From positions 434,001 through 498,000 of the forward strand of contig NZ_CP113977.2 in the NCBI RefSeq assembly GCF_026870175.2: 64,000 nucleotides of DNA, given 5' to 3'. This DNA is from Flavobacterium aestivum (GTDB lineage: Bacteria; Bacteroidota; Bacteroidia; Flavobacteriales; Flavobacteriaceae). Within the stretch, counting starts at the first letter, position 1; every line of letters starts with the position of its first letter. Positions 8,187 to 14,884 of the stretch are shown here, one piece after another. Position numbers and translations under genes: made by a program. Under the pieces are notes generated by a model. It searched no databases. It had not been told where the DNA came from and saw only the letters and a program-made list of their open reading frames with translations.

Positions 8187-9488
8187 CTACTCTGCTCTAA
8201 AAATATCCCTAAACTGGTAGAGAATACGTTCTAACAATCTCAAATCTTCGGTTACAATATCCGCAGAGCCTTTCATCTCTTGTTGAAAAGGAATTTGCTT
8301 TTTATAAGAAGACTCTAATCCATTTGGCAAAGATACATCTATTAGCAAATTACCTTCTTTATCTGGTACCAAAGAAATATTACTTACTTTACCTCTTAAA
8401 ACACCAAACTCTCTATCCGGGAAATTAAACAAACGAATATTTACTTTTTGTCCCACTTTAATTTTTCCGGAATTCAATGCAGGAGCTTTTACTTTACCAA
8501 GGTATCCTTCTTTTATTGTAGGTATAATTGAAAATACATTGTCTCCAGTTGTTATGGATTGATTCTTTGTCCAAACTTGTAAAAATGTAACCACACCAGA
8601 AACAGATGTTTTTAAAGTATAGGTCAGTTCCCAATCTTTTATTGCTTTTTTCAATTGATAAAAAGCTTGTGTGACACTTCTATCTAAATTTACCGTTTCT
8701 TTAGTCCCATTTATCTGTGAACTTTGGCTTGATTTTGTGTTATCAATCAAAGATGACTTTAATTGAGATATTGAGGACAATAGACTTTTATAATTCTTTT
8801 CGGCTTGTAGATATCCTAATTTTTTATTTTCAAAATCTTGTGCAGAAACAACTCCTTTGTTATATAAGGATTCAAAACGATTGACATCATTTTTTTGAAG
8901 TTGCAATTCGCTTTCATTTATTACTTTTTGTTGCTCTAACAACTTCAAACGCGCTCTTATTTCAATATTCTCAGAACGTTGTGCTTTGTTTTCTATTTGA
9001 TAAGGTTGTAGTTCTGTATTGAGTTCTTCTGCCGAATATTCTTTCTGGAAAATAGCATATGCACTTTCTATATCTCCTAATTGAGCATTTTGAAGTAAAT
9101 GAAAAGGGAATTTTGCAGTTCCGTTTAGATCAAAATGATTCAAACAATTCTTTAAAACAAATACATCTTTATAATTGGCATTATTCTCAATTATGGCAAG
9201 TGTCGTGTTTTCTAAAACTGCTGTTTTATCTTTTACTAAAATAGCTTCGATTCTTCCAGTAGTTTTAGCCACTATTTTTTCTGGTGGAATTGCAGTTGTA
9301 ATAACAATTTCTGTGCTTACTACATCTGGATACTTTAAGAACCAAGACACACAAAAAAGCATTACTATGATTCCAAAAATTAAAACCGTTCCCCAACGAA
9401 TCATCCAGTGCGGAACACGAGTAAGAATATCTTGAACTTCTTCACTACGAAGTTGAAAGTCGGTATTTGAAGCAGGTAATTCAGGCAT
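8187..9488 (-). CDS. HlyD-family membrane fusion protein
   Basis: A 433-residue adaptor. One membrane helix near residues 33-55 (WGTVLIFGIIVMLFCVSWFL) anchors it in the inner membrane; a biotinyl-lipoyl-like strand pair (AKTTGRIEAILVKDKTAVLENTTLA) follows, then a long coiled coil (about 150-260) and a second half-lipoyl/beta-barrel region. Such proteins bridge an inner-membrane ABC exporter to the outer membrane. It lies 110 bases downstream of the C39 ABC transporter on the same strand and must be its partner in exporting the peptides encoded at 11.9-14.8 kb. Confidence 0.9.
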   Translation of the reverse strand: MPELPASNTDFQLRSEEVQDILTRVPHWMIRWGTVLIFGIIVMLFCVSWFLKYPDVVSTEIVITTAIPPEKIVAKTTGRIEAILVKDKTAVLENTTLAIIENNANYKDVFVLKNCLNHFDLNGTAKFPFHLLQNAQLGDIESAYAIFQKEYSAEELNTELQPYQIENKAQRSENIEIRARLKLLEQQKVINESELQLQKNDVNRFESLYNKGVVSAQDFENKKLGYLQAEKNYKSLLSSISQLKSSLIDNTKSSQSSQINGTKETVNLDRSVTQAFYQLKKAIKDWELTYTLKTSVSGVVTFLQVWTKNQSITTGDNVFSIIPTIKEGYLGKVKAPALNSGKIKVGQKVNIRLFNFPDREFGVLRGKVSNISLVPDKEGNLLIDVSLPNGLESSYKKQIPFQQEMKGSADIVTEDLRLLERILYQFRDIFRAE

Positions 9489-9597
9489 TTTTTTATTGTT
9501 GAATTTTAGATATGATTATTTTTATGATATAATTTGAAAAACTGAAACTGGAAGACTGAAATAAAAAACTTCTTATTTCCAGCTTCCATAATCAAGC

Positions 9598-11856
9598 TTA
9601 GTTCCCTAATTGCAATTGATTTCTAACCAATTCAAAATAGTTCCCTTTTTGTTCTACCAATGCAGAGTGGCTTCCCATCTCGATAATTTTTCCTTTGTCG
9701 AGTACCACAATTTGGTCGGCATTCATCACTGTACTTAATCGGTGTGCAATAACCACCACTGTTTTGTTTTTGAAAAAAATATCCAATTTACCCATAATTA
9801 CTTTTTCATTATTAGCATCTAAAGCTGATGTTGCTTCATCAAAAAATAACATTTCTGGGTTTTTATAAACTGCTCTGGCAATAAGTAATCTCTGCTTTTG
9901 TCCAGTACTCATCCCTACTCCTTCTGTACCTATTTTAGTATTGTATCCTAGCGGTAACCCTAAAATATATTCAGTAATATTAGCCACATCAGCGGCATAG
10001 ACTAATCGTTCTTTATTAATTATACCTACTCCTACCGCTATGTTATTGGCAATAGTATCATTAAATATAAAGCCTTCTTGCATTACAGCACCAATATTGT
10101 CTCTCCAAGATTTTTGTGCTATATTCTTGAGTTGCGTATTCCCTAAATTGATTTCTCCTTTGTCTGGATCATAAAATTTAAGCAACAATTTCATTAAAGT
10201 AGTCTTTCCACTTCCGCTTACACCTACGATAGCGGTAACTTTTCGGGCTGGAATCTTTAGATTCAAATTGTCTAATACCGGAATATCTGACCCCAAATAA
10301 CGATAAGATAAATCCTTTATTATTATATCACTGTCCTTAGGAATATCATGTGTTTGATGTATTTCTTGTTGTGATTCATCTTCTTTTTCGTGAATTTCTG
10401 ACAAACGCGCCAATGATATTTTTGCATCTTGCAATTCACGAACAAACTCGATAAGTTGGGTAATTGGACCATTCAAACTCCCAACAATAGAGCTTATCGC
10501 CATCATCATCCCCAAAGTAATAGATCCATCTATCACTAATTTTGCCGAAAGAAAAATAATAAAGATATTTTTTAATTCATTTATGACAGACGAACCAATC
10601 GTTTGCGTTTGTTCTAATACCAACCCCTTTATAGATACCCTAAACAATCTTGCCTGTACATATTCCCAACCCCATCTTTTTTGTTTTTCGGCGTTATGCA
10701 GTTTAATTTCCTGCATCCCGTTTATAAGTTCCATTACTTTGCTCTGTTCCTGACTTACCTCCGAAAATCGTTTATAATCCAATTCTTTTCGTCTTTTAAG
10801 AAACAAGGTAATCCAACCAAAATAAAGAAGACTTCCCGCAAAAAAAACAAAGAAAATCTTTAGGTTATAATAGGCTAATACTCCTCCCATAATAATCATA
10901 TTGATTACAGAAAACAATACATTTAAGGAAGATGTGGTTAGAATTTTTTCTATACGATGATGATCATTTATACGCTGCAGAATATCTCCTGTCATCCTTA
11001 CATCAAAGAATGAAATGGGTAAATTCATTAATTTTATAAAGAAATCTGAAATTAAGGAAATGTTTATTCTGGTAGAAAGATGTAAAAGTATCCAACTTCG
11101 AATAAGCTCTAAGCCTGTTTTCCCGGCAAAAAGAAACAATTGCGCAAACAGAATTAAATAAATAAAATTAATATTCTGGTTCTGAATCCCTACATCGACA
11201 ATACTTTGTGTCAAAAAAGGAAAAATTAACTGCAATAAACTGCTTGCCAATAAGCCAACTGTTAATTGTATTAAAAATGACCTGTATCTCAATATGTATT
11301 GATACAATAAACCAAATCCTAATCCTTTGTTCTCTTCTTTTTCAAATTCAGATTGAAAAAATTTAGGGGTAGCTTCCAGTAATAATGCTATACCTTCTTG
11401 TGTAGTATCATCGGCATTATTACCTATCCAAAATTTTATAAAATCTGATTCACTATAATCGATTAATCCAAAACCAGGATCTGAAATAAAATATCTCCCT
11501 TTTTTAATATTATATAGGATTACGTAGTGTTCTTTGTTCCAATGCAAAACACAAGGCAAAGGCACTTCATCTAAACTTTTTAAATTGAGTTTTACCCCTA
11601 AAGTTCTGAAGCCTATTTTTTCGGCAGCATCACTTAAAAACAATAAATTACTGCCCTCTCGGGTCGTCTCGCTATAATCTCTTAATTCTTGAATGTTTAT
11701 GGATTTGCCATAATACTTGGCTATAATTTTTAAACAGGTAGGGCCACAATCTTTAGAATCGGCCTGTTTGTAGTTGGGGAATTTCTTCAATTTTAACTTA
11801 TTTTTTTTCGAAAGCAATTTAGTACAAAATATTTTACTTATCAATATTAAAAACAA
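9598..11856 (-). CDS. C39-peptidase ABC exporter for double-glycine peptides
   Basis: A 752-residue three-domain exporter. Residues 28-160 are a C39 cysteine protease: the catalytic Cys37 in KDCGPTCL, His in KEHYVILY and Asp in FISDPGFG are all present. Six membrane helices follow (about 190-460), then an ATPase with Walker A GVSGSGKTTL, signature STGQKQRL and Walker B MLFFDEATSALD. It should cleave precursor leaders after GG and translocate the cores. The listed start is a TTG at 11856; other TTG codons lie downstream (for example 11817), and no ATG occurs before the C39 domain, so the exact start is uncertain. A hairpin separates it from the last precursor gene. Confidence 0.93.
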   Translation of the reverse strand: MFLILISKIFCTKLLSKKNKLKLKKFPNYKQADSKDCGPTCLKIIAKYYGKSINIQELRDYSETTREGSNLLFLSDAAEKIGFRTLGVKLNLKSLDEVPLPCVLHWNKEHYVILYNIKKGRYFISDPGFGLIDYSESDFIKFWIGNNADDTTQEGIALLLEATPKFFQSEFEKEENKGLGFGLLYQYILRYRSFLIQLTVGLLASSLLQLIFPFLTQSIVDVGIQNQNINFIYLILFAQLFLFAGKTGLELIRSWILLHLSTRINISLISDFFIKLMNLPISFFDVRMTGDILQRINDHHRIEKILTTSSLNVLFSVINMIIMGGVLAYYNLKIFFVFFAGSLLYFGWITLFLKRRKELDYKRFSEVSQEQSKVMELINGMQEIKLHNAEKQKRWGWEYVQARLFRVSIKGLVLEQTQTIGSSVINELKNIFIIFLSAKLVIDGSITLGMMMAISSIVGSLNGPITQLIEFVRELQDAKISLARLSEIHEKEDESQQEIHQTHDIPKDSDIIIKDLSYRYLGSDIPVLDNLNLKIPARKVTAIVGVSGSGKTTLMKLLLKFYDPDKGEINLGNTQLKNIAQKSWRDNIGAVMQEGFIFNDTIANNIAVGVGIINKERLVYAADVANITEYILGLPLGYNTKIGTEGVGMSTGQKQRLLIARAVYKNPEMLFFDEATSALDANNEKVIMGKLDIFFKNKTVVVIAHRLSTVMNADQIVVLDKGKIIEMGSHSALVEQKGNYFELVRNQLQLGN

Positions 11857-11857
11857 T

Positions 11858-11881
11858 AAAGAGGAAATAAATTTCCTCTTT
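11858..11881 (-). terminator. Hairpin between peptide array and exporter gene
   Basis: Ten-base stem AAAGAGGAAA / TTTCCTCTTT with a short loop, followed on the minus strand by TATTGTTTTTAA. It could be a partial terminator that lowers exporter expression relative to the peptides. Confidence 0.5.
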
Positions 11882-11908
11882 ATATTTATAACAATTTAGT
11901 AACCTTTA

Positions 11909-12100
11909 CTATACACAAATATTTTCTTTTACTGCGCATTTACCAGTAGTTGCATTATATGTACCTCCTTCTTCTGCACACTCGGCAGCAATCATTGTCC
12001 AATAAAAAATTTTGATGCATCCAAATCCTCCATTAATTGATTTTTGCTCTTTTTGGGTTAATTTTTGAGCTCCTTCTAAATTCAAAATATTTTTTAACAT
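11909..12100 (-). CDS. Double-glycine leader precursor peptide P1
   Basis: A 63-residue precursor. Residues 1-25 are the shared leader (MLKNILNLEGAQKLT...INGG) recognised by C39 peptidases; the 38-residue core FGCIKIFYWTMIAAECAEEG and onward has four cysteines. It is the gene nearest the exporter and last in the direction of transcription. Predicted fate: leader removal after GG, disulfide formation and export. Function of the core (bacteriocin, signal or other) is unknown. Confidence 0.85.
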   Translation of the reverse strand: MLKNILNLEGAQKLTQKEQKSINGGFGCIKIFYWTMIAAECAEEGGTYNATTGKCAVKENICV

Positions 12101-12126
12101 AATATATTTTTTATAGTTTGGTTAAC

Positions 12127-12162
12127 ATCCCAATCCTTTTAAGATACTTGGGATTTGTATCT
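12127..12162 (-). promoter_or_regulatory. Array element E1 upstream of P1
   Basis: Two overlapping stems: AGATAC / GTATCT (12142-12162) and ATCCCAA / TTGGGAT (12127-12154). The first stem differs from the AGACAC/GTGTCT seen elsewhere by compensating changes on both sides. 27 bases from the P1 start. Confidence 0.6.
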
Positions 12163-12180
12163 TTTTATCCTTTCACCTCA

Positions 12181-12339
12181 TTAAGGTTCTAGACAATACC
12201 AACATGTCCCGCTCACGCAACATTGCCCTTTCGGACATAAATGAGTCGCATCACAAGCCATTCTACCACCATTAATTGATTTTTGCTCACTTTTAGTTAA
12301 TTTTTGAGCACCTTTTAAATTCAAAATGTTTTTTAACAT
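12181..12339 (-). CDS. Double-glycine leader precursor peptide P2
   Basis: A 52-residue precursor; I start it at the ATG at 12337-12339 that begins the shared leader MLKNILNLKGAQ rather than at an upstream in-frame ATG, because the shared leader always starts there. After INGG the core RMACDATHLCPKGQCCVSGT then CWYCLEP holds six cysteines in 27 residues. The ACxxxxxCPKGxxC pattern is shared with P11, and the sequences upstream of P2 and P11 are also nearly identical, so the two are paralogues. Confidence 0.85.
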   Translation of the reverse strand: MLKNILNLKGAQKLTKSEQKSINGGRMACDATHLCPKGQCCVSGTCWYCLEP

Positions 12340-12368
12340 GATTATAGTTTTTATTAATTTAGTTAAAA

Positions 12369-12400
12369 TCTCAATCATTTAAAGACACTTGGGTTTGTCT
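12369..12400 (-). promoter_or_regulatory. Array element E2 upstream of P2
   Basis: Stem AGACA / TGTCT (12383-12400) overlapping an imperfect CCCAA / TTGAG stem. Begins 30 bases from the P2 start and closely resembles E11. Confidence 0.5.
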
Positions 12401-12429
12401 CTATATTTCAAGAATATTTTAGTGTGCCT

Positions 12430-12516
12430 TTAAATTTGAATTAAAATTCTCCTTTCTACAAATACTTTCTCCTCAGAAAAGTTATTCAGGAAATATTTTA
12501 ATTCATTACTATCGTA
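12430..12516 (-). pseudogene. Remnant of a VKOR/thioredoxin 3' end
   Basis: On the minus strand this segment translates as YDSNELKYFLNNFSEEK followed by unrelated residues and a stop, against YSISELKYFLNDFSEEK at the C-terminus of the fusion protein encoded at 14885-16450. There is a stop codon immediately before it and no start, so it is a fragment left by duplication of the junction between the fusion gene and the adjacent peptide gene. Confidence 0.75.
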
Positions 12517-12530
12517 TTATAAGAAGAAAA

Positions 12531-12722
12531 TTATTCTATTGAGAAACAACAACCTCCTCCAGCTAAAGGATATTCTGCAGGGCATGGTCCAAATCCTTTA
12601 TATATAGCCCATCCACCACTAATTGCTTTAGCACAAACTTCAGTTATCCCTCCATTAATACTTTTTTGCTCACTTTTAGTTAATTTTTGAGCACCTTTTA
12701 AATTCAAAATGTTTTTTAACAT
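12531..12722 (-). CDS. Double-glycine leader precursor peptide P3
   Basis: A 63-residue precursor with leader MLKNILNLKGAQKLTKSEQK...INGG identical to that of P2 and a 38-residue core beginning ITEVCAKAISGGWAIYKGFG. The core carries four cysteines (two adjacent near the end, GGCC) and is glycine-rich, resembling pore-forming class II bacteriocin cores in composition, though I see no specific family match. Downstream lies the VKOR/thioredoxin remnant. Confidence 0.85.
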   Translation of the reverse strand: MLKNILNLKGAQKLTKSEQKSINGGITEVCAKAISGGWAIYKGFGPCPAEYPLAGGGCCFSIE

Positions 12723-12747
12723 GTTATCCTATTTAATAGTTTTACTA

Positions 12748-12775
12748 AAATTATTTAAAGTTACTTGGGATTCAT
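12748..12775 (-). promoter_or_regulatory. Degenerate array element E3 upstream of P3
   Basis: Retains the conserved core CCCAAGTAACTTTAAATAATT but neither stem pairs well, so this copy looks decayed. Confidence 0.35.
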
Positions 12776-12793
12776 CTACAGTATTAAACTGTT

Positions 12794-12958
12794 TTAACAA
12801 TAAATACAAATCCAAGTTCTACCTACGCGAAGTGGGCATGAATACAATTCGGTCTCAGGATCATAACAAGTTGGAGGAACATCTCCTCCATGAATATTTT
12901 TTTGCTCGTTTCTTGTTAATTTTTGAGCTCCTTCTAATTTTAAAATGTTTTTTAACAT
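12794..12958 (-). CDS. Double-glycine leader precursor peptide P4
   Basis: A 54-residue precursor starting at the ATG at 12956-12958. The leader MLKNILKLEGAQ...KNIHGG is followed by the core DVPPTCYDPETELYSCPLRV and then GRTWICIYC, with four cysteines. It starts only 16 bases after the P5 stop and is the only gene of the array with no repeat element in front, so P5 and P4 are probably one transcript translated in series. Confidence 0.85.
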   Translation of the reverse strand: MLKNILKLEGAQKLTRNEQKNIHGGDVPPTCYDPETELYSCPLRVGRTWICIYC

Positions 12959-12974
12959 GGTATCGATTTTAAAA

Positions 12975-13178
12975 TTAAAATTCTTCACACACTAACGCTC
13001 TGCAAGTATGATTAATTGAATTATAAGTTGCATTTGGGTATTCCACTCTACACTCTGCTAAAGAATTACCTGGATAATATGCAACGTAACAACCTACTGG
13101 AATACCTGCTTTAATGTTTTTTTGCTCTTTTTTAGTTAATTCCTGAGCTCCTTCTAAGTTTAAAATGCTTTTTAACAT
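12975..13178 (-). CDS. Precursor peptide P5 with AG cleavage site
   Basis: A 67-residue precursor. The leader MLKSILNLEGAQELT...NIKAG ends in Ala-Gly rather than Gly-Gly; C39 peptidases tolerate Ala or Ser at the -2 position. The 42-residue core begins IPVGCYVAYYPGNSLAECRV and has four cysteines. It is the longest core of the array and lies just after an intrinsic terminator, so it may start a separate transcript with P4. Confidence 0.82.
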   Translation of the reverse strand: MLKSILNLEGAQELTKKEQKNIKAGIPVGCYVAYYPGNSLAECRVEYPNATYNSINHTCRALVCEEF

Positions 13179-13205
13179 GATATAATATTTTATGGTTAAG
13201 TTAAT

Positions 13206-13242
13206 ATCCCAAATTATTTAAAGACACTTGGAACATGATGTC
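13206..13242 (-). promoter_or_regulatory. Array element E5 upstream of P5
   Basis: Short stem GACA / TGTC and stem TCCAA / TTGGGA around the conserved GTGTCTTTAAATAATT loop, about 28 bases before the P5 start. Confidence 0.5.
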
Positions 13243-13255
13243 GATTGAATTTCAA

Positions 13256-13299
13256 ATAAAAAAGCTATGAAATAATACTCTTTATTACATAGCTTTTTA
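13256..13299 (-). terminator. Intrinsic terminator splitting the peptide array
   Basis: Stem AAAAAGCTATG / CATAGCTTTTTT with an 18-base AT-rich loop, followed on the minus strand by a T tract. It lies between P6 and P5, so P11-P6 and P5-P1 are probably separate transcription units. It also has a T tract in the other direction. Confidence 0.75.
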
Positions 13300-13314
13300 T
13301 TTTATGAAAAATAA

Positions 13315-13482
13315 TTATGGACACATTATTCCATTCTTAACACATTTATAAGGACCTGAATCCTCACATTGATGTGTTCCGTATGGACAAGTATTGAATC
13401 TAGTTATTCCTCCATTCAATGATTTTTGTTCCTTTTTACTCAATTTTTGAGCTCCTTCTAAGTTTAAAATGTTTTTTAACAT
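13315..13482 (-). CDS. Double-glycine leader precursor peptide P6
   Basis: A 55-residue precursor found by its leader: MLKNILNLEGAQKLSKKEQK then SLNGG. The 30-residue core reads ITRFNTCPYGTHQCEDSGPY then KCVKNGIMCP and has four cysteines. It is the final gene before the terminator at 13256-13299. Too short to stand out by length, but the start, leader and cysteine pattern match the other members. Confidence 0.85.
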   Translation of the reverse strand: MLKNILNLEGAQKLSKKEQKSLNGGITRFNTCPYGTHQCEDSGPYKCVKNGIMCP

Positions 13483-13510
13483 AATATAAATTTTAAAAGT
13501 TTGATTAGTT

Positions 13511-13544
13511 CCTCAATTTTTAAAGACACTTGAGGCTTGTGTCT
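13511..13544 (-). promoter_or_regulatory. Array element E6 upstream of P6
   Basis: The cleanest copy: AGACAC / GTGTCT (13524-13544) and CCTCAA / TTGAGG (13511-13535), which share the central CTCAA bases and therefore cannot form together. 29 bases before the P6 start. Confidence 0.65.
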
Positions 13545-13564
13545 GTGTCTGTAGTTTGTGAGTA

Positions 13565-13723
13565 TTATACCTCGTCAGTACTACAGATCCATCTCCAACG
13601 ACCGTTTTCGAAAATACGAATTGGGTATCCAGTTTCACAATATGGAAGACCTCCTTTAATTACTTTTTGCTCTTTTTCAGTTAACACTTGAGCTCCTTCT
13701 AGGTTTGAAATTTTTTTTAACAT
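13565..13723 (-). CDS. Double-glycine leader precursor peptide P7
   Basis: A 52-residue precursor with a more divergent leader (MLKKISNLEGAQVLTEKEQK then VIKGG) and a 27-residue core LPYCETGYPIRIFENGRWRW then ICSTDEV. It has only two cysteines, enough for one disulfide, and is arginine/tryptophan-rich in the middle. A cationic-amphipathic core of this kind could act on membranes, but this is inference from composition only. Confidence 0.82.
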   Translation of the reverse strand: MLKKISNLEGAQVLTEKEQKVIKGGLPYCETGYPIRIFENGRWRWICSTDEV

Positions 13724-13753
13724 GGTAATAGTTTTTAATTAATTTAGTTAATA

Positions 13754-13788
13754 TCCCAATCATTTTGAAACACTTGGGACTTGTGTTT
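13754..13788 (-). promoter_or_regulatory. Array element E7 upstream of P7
   Basis: Stems AAACAC / GTGTTT (13768-13788) and TCCCAA / TTGGGA (13754-13779). Both differ from E6 by paired changes that keep the stems. Confidence 0.65.
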
Positions 13789-13901
13789 TTTATCTTAAAA
13801 TGAGGAAAAATTGATGTATTATTCCCTAACATTAATTTTGCATTGCTATTAGAAAAGCACTTTTTACTTCTACACTAACAGAAAAAATACAAAACGCTTA
13901 C
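13789..13901. other. Spacer between P8 and P7
   Basis: An AT-rich 113-base spacer upstream of E7 with no open frame, no obvious terminator and no clear TAnnTTTG promoter. It could hide a P7 promoter but I cannot show one. Confidence 0.4.
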
Positions 13902-14081
13902 TTAAAAACAGGCCTGACCAATAAGTCTGCAGATTCCCTCATCACTTCCTGCATAACAACAGTAAGTACCCGAAGAACGAGGACAAACTCCCCCTACACA
14001 AGCTAAACCGCCTTTTATACTTTTTTGTTCATTTTTAGTCAGTTTTTGAGCTCCATCTAATTTTAGAATATTTTTTAACAT
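13902..14081 (-). CDS. Double-glycine leader precursor peptide P8
   Basis: A 59-residue precursor. Leader MLKNILKLDGAQKLTKNEQK then SIKGG; core LACVGGVCPRSSGTYCCYAG followed by SDEGICRLIGQACF, 34 residues with six cysteines including an adjacent pair. With P2 it is the most cysteine-rich core, able to form three disulfides. Found by leader similarity and correct spacing to an upstream repeat element. Confidence 0.84.
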   Translation of the reverse strand: MLKNILKLDGAQKLTKNEQKSIKGGLACVGGVCPRSSGTYCCYAGSDEGICRLIGQACF

Positions 14082-14109
14082 GATTATAGTTTTTGATATT
14101 TACTTAATA

Positions 14110-14143
14110 CCCCAATCTTTGTGTAACACTTAGGGCTTGTGTC
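14110..14143 (-). promoter_or_regulatory. Array element E8 upstream of P8
   Basis: Stems GACAC / GTGTT and CCCTAA / TTGGGG. Each contains one G-U pair that is allowed in the sense transcript but not on the opposite strand. Confidence 0.6.
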
Positions 14144-14170
14144 AGTGACTCAATCAATATTTAAAATTTA

Positions 14171-14332
14171 TTACGGTAACTCTGGACGACATGGGCTAGC
14201 ACAAGCTAAGCTGATGTACTTACATCTATTTGTAGTTGGATCAATACAATCCTTTAAACCTCCGTTTATACTTTTTTGCTCATTTTTAGATAATTTTTGA
14301 GCTCCTTCTAATTTTAAAATGTTTTTTAACAT
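14171..14332 (-). CDS. Double-glycine leader precursor peptide P9
   Basis: A 53-residue precursor. Leader MLKNILKLEGAQKLSKNEQK then SINGG, core LKDCIDPTTNRCKYISLACA then SPCRPELP with four cysteines. Leader sequence is almost identical to that of P10, suggesting a recent duplication, while the cores share no sequence. Confidence 0.84.
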   Translation of the reverse strand: MLKNILKLEGAQKLSKNEQKSINGGLKDCIDPTTNRCKYISLACASPCRPELP

Positions 14333-14361
14333 GGTCATAATTTTTATAGGTTAGTTAATAT

Positions 14362-14390
14362 CTCCTCAATCACTTTAAAGTACTTGAGAA
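14362..14390 (-). promoter_or_regulatory. Array element E9 upstream of P9
   Basis: Keeps stem CTCAA / TTGAG and the central AGTACTTTAAAGTGATT; the outer GACAC/GTGTC stem is lost in this copy. Confidence 0.45.
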
Positions 14391-14428
14391 TTTAGGTTAG
14401 GCTTTTAAAATCTAAATAGTGAAATTAA

Positions 14429-14590
14429 TTACACTTCTTCTGGTTGCGGTTTACATCCTACTTTTGTACAATAGTATCTAGGATTAATACATCCGTCTAT
14501 AGCGCAAATATGAATTCCCCCTGAAATATTTTTTTGCTCGTTTTTACTTAATTTTTGAGCTCCTTCTAATTTTAAAATGTTTTTTAACAT
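14429..14590 (-). CDS. Double-glycine leader precursor peptide P10
   Basis: A 53-residue precursor started at the ATG at 14588-14590. Leader MLKNILKLEGAQKLSKNEQK then NISGG, core IHICAIDGCINPRYYCTKVG then CKPQPEEV with four cysteines. An upstream in-frame ATG would add 13 residues but runs through the repeat element, so the leader start is preferred. Confidence 0.84.
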   Translation of the reverse strand: MLKNILKLEGAQKLSKNEQKNISGGIHICAIDGCINPRYYCTKVGCKPQPEEV

Positions 14591-14618
14591 GATTCTAGTT
14601 TTTGTTGATTTAAAAATT

Positions 14619-14654
14619 CCCTCAATCATTTAAACACATTTGAGGCTTGTGTCT
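14619..14654 (-). promoter_or_regulatory. Array element E10 upstream of P10
   Basis: Long outer stem AGACACA / TGTGTTT (one G-U pair, 14632-14654) and CCTCAA / TTGAGG (14620-14645). It overlaps the P11 stop codon, so terminating ribosomes would influence folding. Confidence 0.6.
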
Positions 14655-14814
14655 AATTTTTAGGATAAACTCTACATATCCCTAATTCATCATTACAGTA
14701 TGAACCTTTAGGACAACTACCATCAGGTCTGCAAGCTAGCCCTCCATTAATGCTCTTTTTCTCGTTTTTACTTAATTTTTGAACTCCTTCTAATTCTAGA
14801 ATGTTTTTTAACAT
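14653..14814 (-). CDS. Double-glycine leader precursor peptide P11
   Basis: A 53-residue precursor, first in the direction of transcription after the VKOR fusion gene. Leader MLKNILELEGVQKLSKNEKK then SINGG, core LACRPDGSCPKGSYCNDELG then ICRVYPKN with four cysteines. It is the paralogue of P2. Started at the ATG at 14812-14814 by alignment with the other leaders. Confidence 0.84.
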   Translation of the reverse strand: MLKNILELEGVQKLSKNEKKSINGGLACRPDGSCPKGSYCNDELGICRVYPKN

Positions 14815-14843
14815 GATTATAATTTTTGTTAGGTTAGTTAATA

Positions 14844-14878
14844 TCCCAATCAATTAAAGACACTTGAGATTTATGTCT
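14844..14878 (-). promoter_or_regulatory. Array element E11 upstream of P11
   Basis: Stems AGACA / TGTCT (14858-14878) and TCTCAA / TTGGGA with one G-U pair (14844-14869). Lies between the stop of the VKOR fusion gene and P11. Confidence 0.6.
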
Positions 14879-14884
14879 ATATTT

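Noticed and set aside
12709..12972. 87-codon plus-strand frame across the P3-P4 region
   Set aside because: It is antisense to P4 and its upstream region; the leader-peptide frames on the minus strand explain the conservation.
13206..13300. Array hairpins as ordinary intrinsic terminators
   Set aside because: Apart from 13256-13299 the elements lack T tracts after the stem and sit just before start codons, so termination is not their evident role.
12127..14878. CRISPR-like array interpretation of the regularly spaced repeats at 11.9-14.9 kb
   Set aside because: The repeated units are the coding leader plus a hairpin element, the spacing is irregular (about 150-270 bases), unique parts are translated cores, and no cas genes are present.
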